A stretch of DNA of 17,076 nt, from positions 1 to 17,076 of the forward strand of contig JAIOOZ010000593.1 in the NCBI GenBank assembly GCA_021414185.1, given 5' to 3'. Shown here in pieces: positions 13,761 through 17,076 of the stretch (position 1 is its first letter; every line of letters begins with the position of its first letter). Position numbers and translations under genes: made by a program. The notes below the pieces were generated by a model, which searched no databases, was not told the DNA's origin, and saw only the letters and a program-made list of their open reading frames with translations. The stretch is from Betaproteobacteria bacterium (GTDB lineage Bacteria > Pseudomonadota > Gammaproteobacteria > Burkholderiales > SG8-41).

Positions 13761-14603
13761 ATGATGCAGATGCGGGTTCGCATGGCGGTGCTGGGCATTG
13801 CCGCCCTCGCCTTTGCCAGTGCGGCACACGCCGACTTTGACCACACGCACGCCGCATGGACGGCGTTGCTCGCAAAACACGTCGTGCTGATCAACAATGG
13901 CGCGGCCAGCCAGGTGCGCTATGCCGTGATTGCGCCGGACCGCCCGGCGCTCAAATCCTATCTCGCCAGCCTGTCGGCGGTATCCGAGACGGAATTCAAA
14001 GGCTGGGACAAGCCGCGGCAAATGGCTTTCCTCATCAACGCCTACAATGCGTTTACCGTCGAAAAAATTCTGACGCGTTATCCCGACCTGAAGTCGATAC
14101 GCGATTTCGGCAGCGTATTCGGCGATCCGTGGAAAGATAAATTCTTCCGGCTGTTCGGCCGCGATTCGACGCTTGACCAGATCGAGCACGAATGGCTGCG
14201 CAAGCCCGGGAATTACGACGAGCCGCGCGTGCACTTCGCGGTCAACTGCGCTGCGATCGGCTGTCCATTGCTGCGGTGGGAAGCGTACGTCGCGGACAAA
14301 CTCGAAACACAGCTCGAAGAGCAGACGCGGCGTTTTCTGTCCGACCGCTCGCGCAACCGCTACAACGCTGACAAGAACACGCTCGAAGTGTCGAAAATAT
14401 TCCTCTGGTACAAAACCGACTGGACCAGCGGTTACCGGGGAATCGGCGGTGGCGCGCAGGCCGTAACGACGACCGGGCAGTTTCTCGCGCGTTATGCGCG
14501 GTTTCTTGCCGACCAACCCGCGCACCAACAGCAGATTGCCGCTGGGCGGGCGACGATCTCTTATCTGGAATACGACTGGACGCTGAACAACTTCAAACCA
14601 TGA
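13761..14603 (+). CDS. Secreted DUF547 protein
   Basis: Protein of 280 residues with a signal peptide (MRVRMAVLGIAALAFASAAHA, probable cleavage after AHA), so it is periplasmic. The rest is a DUF547 domain. Its conserved blocks are FLINAYNAFTVEKIL, IRDFGSVFGDPWKDKFF and VHFAVNCAAIGCPLL, where the Asn-Cys-Ala and Gly-Cys-Pro positions are the most conserved, followed by the C-terminal DWTLNN. The biochemical function of DUF547 is unknown; a thiol-protease-like or hydrolase activity has been proposed from the conserved Cys and His, but I cannot confirm this. Its ATG lies 8 bases after the oxidoreductase stop with no clear ribosome binding site. ATGs at 13761, 13764 and 13770 are all possible starts. 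Its stop overlaps the next start as ATGA. Tight spacing makes it part of the arsS cluster. Confidence 0.88.
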   Translation: MMQMRVRMAVLGIAALAFASAAHADFDHTHAAWTALLAKHVVLINNGAASQVRYAVIAPDRPALKSYLASLSAVSETEFKGWDKPRQMAFLINAYNAFTVEKILTRYPDLKSIRDFGSVFGDPWKDKFFRLFGRDSTLDQIEHEWLRKPGNYDEPRVHFAVNCAAIGCPLLRWEAYVADKLETQLEEQTRRFLSDRSRNRYNADKNTLEVSKIFLWYKTDWTSGYRGIGGGAQAVTTTGQFLARYARFLADQPAHQQQIAAGRATISYLEYDWTLNNFKP

Positions 14604-15940
14604 GCGCGCTGCCGGCCCTGTCCATCGTGATTCCCTGCTTGAACGAGGCCGCACGCATCGCGGAAACGCTCGAACGCCTGCAGCCGCTGCGGCAGCGCGG
14701 CGTGGAGGTCATAGTGGTGGACGGTGGCAGCAGCGACGGCAGCACGGCGTTGGCGGCATCTCTCGCCGACCGTGTTCTCGATGCGCCGCGCGGCCGCGCC
14801 TCGCAGATGAATGCCGGCGCTGCCGTCGCGCACGGCAATGTATTGCTGTTCCTGCATGCGGACTGCACACTCCCGGCTGACGCCGACCGCGCGATTCTCG
14901 CTGGCCTTGCCGCCAGTGGAAAACAATGGGGCCGCTTCGATGTCGAGCTCGCGAGCACGCATCTGCTACTGAAGATCGTCGCCGCCATGATGAATTTACG
15001 CTCGCGCTGGTCGGGCATAGCGACCGGTGACCAGGGTCTTTTCATGACACGCGCGCTGTTTGCAGAAATCGGCGGCTTTCCGATGATTTCACTGATGGAA
15101 GATATTGCGCTGTGCAAGACTGCGAAGTCCCGCGACGCGCCGTTATGTCTGCGCGAATGCATCGTTGTTTCGCCGCGCCGTTGGGAACAACATGGCATAT
15201 GGCGCACCATCTTGCTGATGTGGCGGCTGCGCCTCGAATATTTTCTGGGCGCCGACCCGGCCCGCCTTGCGATGCGTTATAGCGCCGCAGCCCGCACACC
15301 TGAAACGCGCATACTGGTCTTCGCGCGGGCCCCCGAGCCCGGTGCGGCAAAAACACGCCTCATCCCGCTGCTCGGCACCGCTGGCGCCGCCGCGCTGCAA
15401 AACGCTTTGCTCGAGCGCACCCTTGCCACTGCGATCGCAGCCGCCGTTGGCCGCGTCGAACTCTGGTGCGCGCCGTCGGCGCAACACCCGCTGTTAGCGG
15501 CGTGCCAGCAACGCCACGACATCGCCGGCTTGACCCAGTGCGACGGCGACCTGGGCGCGCGCATGCAGCACGCGGCCGCAGCTACGCTCGCAGCGGTGTC
15601 GCGCGTGCTGATCATAGGCACCGATTGCCCGGCGATAGCACCGGAGAATTTGCGCGATGCCAGCAAAGCACTCGCGGCAAATGATGCAGTGTTGATCCCG
15701 GCAGAAGACGGCGGCTATGTACTGCTTGGACTCAAGCGGTGGGACGCGAGCCTGTTTAACGATATCGCGTGGGGCAGCGATCAGGTACTTGCCGCGACGC
15801 GTGAGCGGCTGGCGGCGCTGCATTGGCGCTGGCGCGAATTGCCGCCATTATGGGATGTCGACCGCCCGGCGGATTTCGCGCGCTTGCGCGCCAGCGGCCT
15901 GATTCCCGAGCTGGATCGCGCGCTCGCCGCGGCGCGCTGA
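14600..15940 (+). CDS. Fused transferase: family 2 glycosyltransferase plus CofC-like (DUF2064) domain
   Basis: Single protein of 446 residues with two transferase domains. Residues 1 to about 228 are a family 2 glycosyltransferase of the TIGR04283 type ('transferase 2, rSAM/selenodomain-associated'). It has SIVIPCLNEAARI, VDGGSSDGS (Asp41, Asp46), the metal-site variant HADC (86-89), GDQG (Asp144) and MEDIAL (Glu167-Asp168). Residues about 237-446 are of the TIGR04282 type ('transferase 1', DUF2064, related to CofC nucleotidyltransferases). That part has RILVFARAPEPGAAKTRL, GTDCP (Asp342), PAEDGGYVLLGL (Asp370) and WGSDQVL. The families are annotated in NCBI models as arsenosugar biosynthesis glycosyltransferases and are usually separate genes; here they are one frame without a gap. 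It lacks a membrane segment, so it is probably cytoplasmic. The start overlaps the DUF547 stop (ATGA), implying coupled translation. Confidence 0.9.
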   Translation: MSALPALSIVIPCLNEAARIAETLERLQPLRQRGVEVIVVDGGSSDGSTALAASLADRVLDAPRGRASQMNAGAAVAHGNVLLFLHADCTLPADADRAILAGLAASGKQWGRFDVELASTHLLLKIVAAMMNLRSRWSGIATGDQGLFMTRALFAEIGGFPMISLMEDIALCKTAKSRDAPLCLRECIVVSPRRWEQHGIWRTILLMWRLRLEYFLGADPARLAMRYSAAARTPETRILVFARAPEPGAAKTRLIPLLGTAGAAALQNALLERTLATAIAAAVGRVELWCAPSAQHPLLAACQQRHDIAGLTQCDGDLGARMQHAAAATLAAVSRVLIIGTDCPAIAPENLRDASKALAANDAVLIPAEDGGYVLLGLKRWDASLFNDIAWGSDQVLAATRERLAALHWRWRELPPLWDVDRPADFARLRASGLIPELDRALAAAR

Positions 15941-16188
15941 AAGCCGACACAGGCGCGAGGGAACCCCGCTTGCTTCCGTTGGTCAGACTTGTTCCGCCGC
16001 GGCCGCAACTATGCACCGCTTGAACGACGACGTTTGCATTTTAAAAAAAATAGATAACGGCAATATGCTCAACAAATCCATTGCCTTTTTCTGAAAATCG
16101 GCGGACAATGATTTGTAAGGGCTTGTTAATAAATGCTTTTAATGCGTCGCTCCCGCGCCATCCAACCTTAGCTTAAAGACTTCCCTGC
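15941..16188. other. 248-base non-coding region, AT-richer, before the Rieske gene
   Basis: No credible gene was found in this interval on either strand. The first 80 bases are GC-rich and show no convincing terminator after the transferase stop. From about 16030 the sequence becomes AT-rich, with an A-run at 16043-16050 and TTAATAAATGCTTTTAATG near 16127-16145. That is unlike the flanking coding sequence and typical of a promoter region. It separates the arsS cluster from the Rieske oxygenase, arguing for independent transcription. Confidence 0.5.
16081..16109 (+). promoter_or_regulatory. Possible sigma70-like promoter of the Rieske oxygenase gene
   Basis: TTGCCT (16081-16086) and GACAAT (16104-16109) are 17 bases apart, each matching its consensus at 4 of 6 positions, in an AT-rich stretch. 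Transcription would start near 16116, about 73 bases before ATG 16189. Only moderate matches, so the assignment is tentative. Confidence 0.35.
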
Positions 16189-17076
16189 ATGTCAGACTTG
16201 GCCAGCCAGCCAGCGCTCAGTCGCACTTCCCCGCAACTTCCTGTTGAGTGGTACTTCGATCCGCAGGTTTACGCGCACGAGCAGCGCCAGCTGTTCGCGC
16301 GTGGGCCAGGCTATGTCGGCCATGAACTGCTGGTGCCCGAAGTCGGCGATTTTCATGCGCTCGAGCGCCTGGATAACGCCCAGGCGCTGGTGCGCAACGC
16401 CGGCAGCGTCGAGCTGCTCAGCAATGTCTGCCGTCATCGCCAGGCCATCATGTTGAAAGGCCGCGGCAACACGCGCAACAGCATCGTGTGCCCGATCCAT
16501 CGCTGGACTTACGGGCTCGACGGCAAATTGCTGGGCGCGCCGCATTTCCCCGGCAACCCCTGTCTTGACCTCGGGCGCACCCCGCTGCAGAACTGGAATG
16601 GACTTCTGTTCAACAGCCAGCGCGATGTCGCGCGCGATCTTGCCGGGCTCGGCGTCAAACACGATCTCGATTTTTCGGGCTACCTCCTCGATCGCGTGCA
16701 AATCGAGGAATACCCCTGCAACTGGAAGACCTTCATCGAGGTCTACCTCGAGGACTATCACGTGGTGCCGTTTCACCCGGGCCTCGGCAACTTCGTGTCG
16801 ATCGACGATTTGCGCTGGGAATTCGGCGATTGGTACAGCGTGCAGACCTGCGGTGTCAAAAAAAATCTCGCGCGCCCGGGCACGCCAGTTTATGAAAAAT
16901 GGCATGACGTGGTGCTGCGCTACAACGAAGGCCGTGAGCCGCCGCACGGCGCAATCTGGCTGACCTATTACCCCAACGTCATGGTGGAATGGTATCCGCA
17001 CGTGCTGGTCGTCAGCAGCATAGTGCCGCGCGGACCGGAAGCCTGCAGCAACGTAGTCGAGTTCTATTACCCCGAA
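16189..17076 (+). CDS. Rieske [2Fe-2S] non-heme iron oxygenase, alpha subunit (3' end outside window)
   Basis: N-terminal 296 residues of an aromatic-ring-hydroxylating-type oxygenase alpha subunit; the frame is open to the last base. The Rieske cluster motif is CRH (Cys81, His83) with CPIH (Cys101, His104) 17 residues later. The catalytic domain begins about residue 175. Its iron-ligand region NWKTFIEVYLEDYHVVPFH contains His191 and His196, with Glu188 at the position of the electron-bridging Asp of naphthalene dioxygenase and Asp189 beside it. The third ligand (an Asp/Glu) should lie beyond the window. Such enzymes hydroxylate or demethylate aromatic, quaternary-amine or other substrates using electrons from a reductase; none of the neighbours is an evident reductase or ferredoxin, and the substrate cannot be told. 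The ATG is the first after an in-frame TAA (16174-16176) and lacks a clear Shine-Dalgarno. It may or may not belong functionally with the arsS cluster. Confidence 0.9.
   Translation, partial: MSDLASQPALSRTSPQLPVEWYFDPQVYAHEQRQLFARGPGYVGHELLVPEVGDFHALERLDNAQALVRNAGSVELLSNVCRHRQAIMLKGRGNTRNSIVCPIHRWTYGLDGKLLGAPHFPGNPCLDLGRTPLQNWNGLLFNSQRDVARDLAGLGVKHDLDFSGYLLDRVQIEEYPCNWKTFIEVYLEDYHVVPFHPGLGNFVSIDDLRWEFGDWYSVQTCGVKKNLARPGTPVYEKWHDVVLRYNEGREPPHGAIWLTYYPNVMVEWYPHVLVVSSIVPRGPEACSNVVEFYYPE

Noticed and set aside
1..17076. tRNA/rRNA genes, CRISPR array, insertion sequences, prophage or integrase genes
   Set aside because: No array of spaced repeats, no transposase, integrase or phage-like protein, and no tRNA-like or rRNA-like segment was recognised; gene spacing is tight throughout.

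Overview
This is a dense, GC-rich (roughly 60% G+C by eye) bacterial chromosome segment with no RNA genes, insertion sequences, phage genes or CRISPR array. Gene content points to a betaproteobacterium. The evidence is an xseB-ispA-dxs operon, a bifunctional RibBA, an N-terminal-Thr protease closest to the betaproteobacterial proteasome homolog (BPH), and a YajQ protein. The genus cannot be set from the sequence alone; an environmental, possibly chemolithotrophic Burkholderiales/Nitrosomonadales lineage is a guess.

Layout. (1) 1-3811, plus strand: the 3' half of argF, a small lipoprotein of the secreted (AroQ-gamma) chorismate mutase type, argG, ppnP, a BPH-like proteasome homolog, and yajQ. 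(2) 3855-4562, minus strand: an orphan class I glutamine amidotransferase, divergent from a secreted single-domain aspartic protease (4597-5271, plus). An 11-bp direct repeat lies between their starts. (3) 5342-10291, minus strand: a housekeeping run read as xseB, ispA, dxs, folE, ribBA (exonuclease VII small subunit, isoprenoid precursors, folate and riboflavin entry enzymes). A good sigma70-like promoter upstream of xseB has a perfect inverted repeat across its -35 box. (4) 10507-15940, plus strand: a compact four-gene cluster. It holds an ArsS-type radical SAM/Cys-rich protein, a TVP38-like membrane domain fused to a mercuric-reductase-like flavoprotein, a secreted DUF547 protein, and a fusion of two transferase domains (family 2 glycosyltransferase plus CofC-like/DUF2064). 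The last two genes overlap by ATGA. (5) 16189-17076, plus strand: the 5' part of a Rieske oxygenase alpha subunit that runs off the window, behind a 248-bp AT-richer intergenic region.

The most interesting part is region 4. The ArsS-like protein and both transferase domains belong to families annotated as arsenosugar biosynthesis or 'rSAM/selenodomain-associated' transferases. Here the two transferases are one polypeptide and the redox enzyme is anchored to a transporter-like membrane domain. This suggests a self-contained route that makes or handles a modified, probably arsenic-containing, sugar or nucleoside. No ArsM methyltransferase is visible, so the substrate is an inference.

Recurring smaller oddities are short G/A-rich repeats placed directly after stop codons (499-526 and 5270-5349). 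One of them supplies the ribosome binding site and start codon of the chorismate mutase gene.
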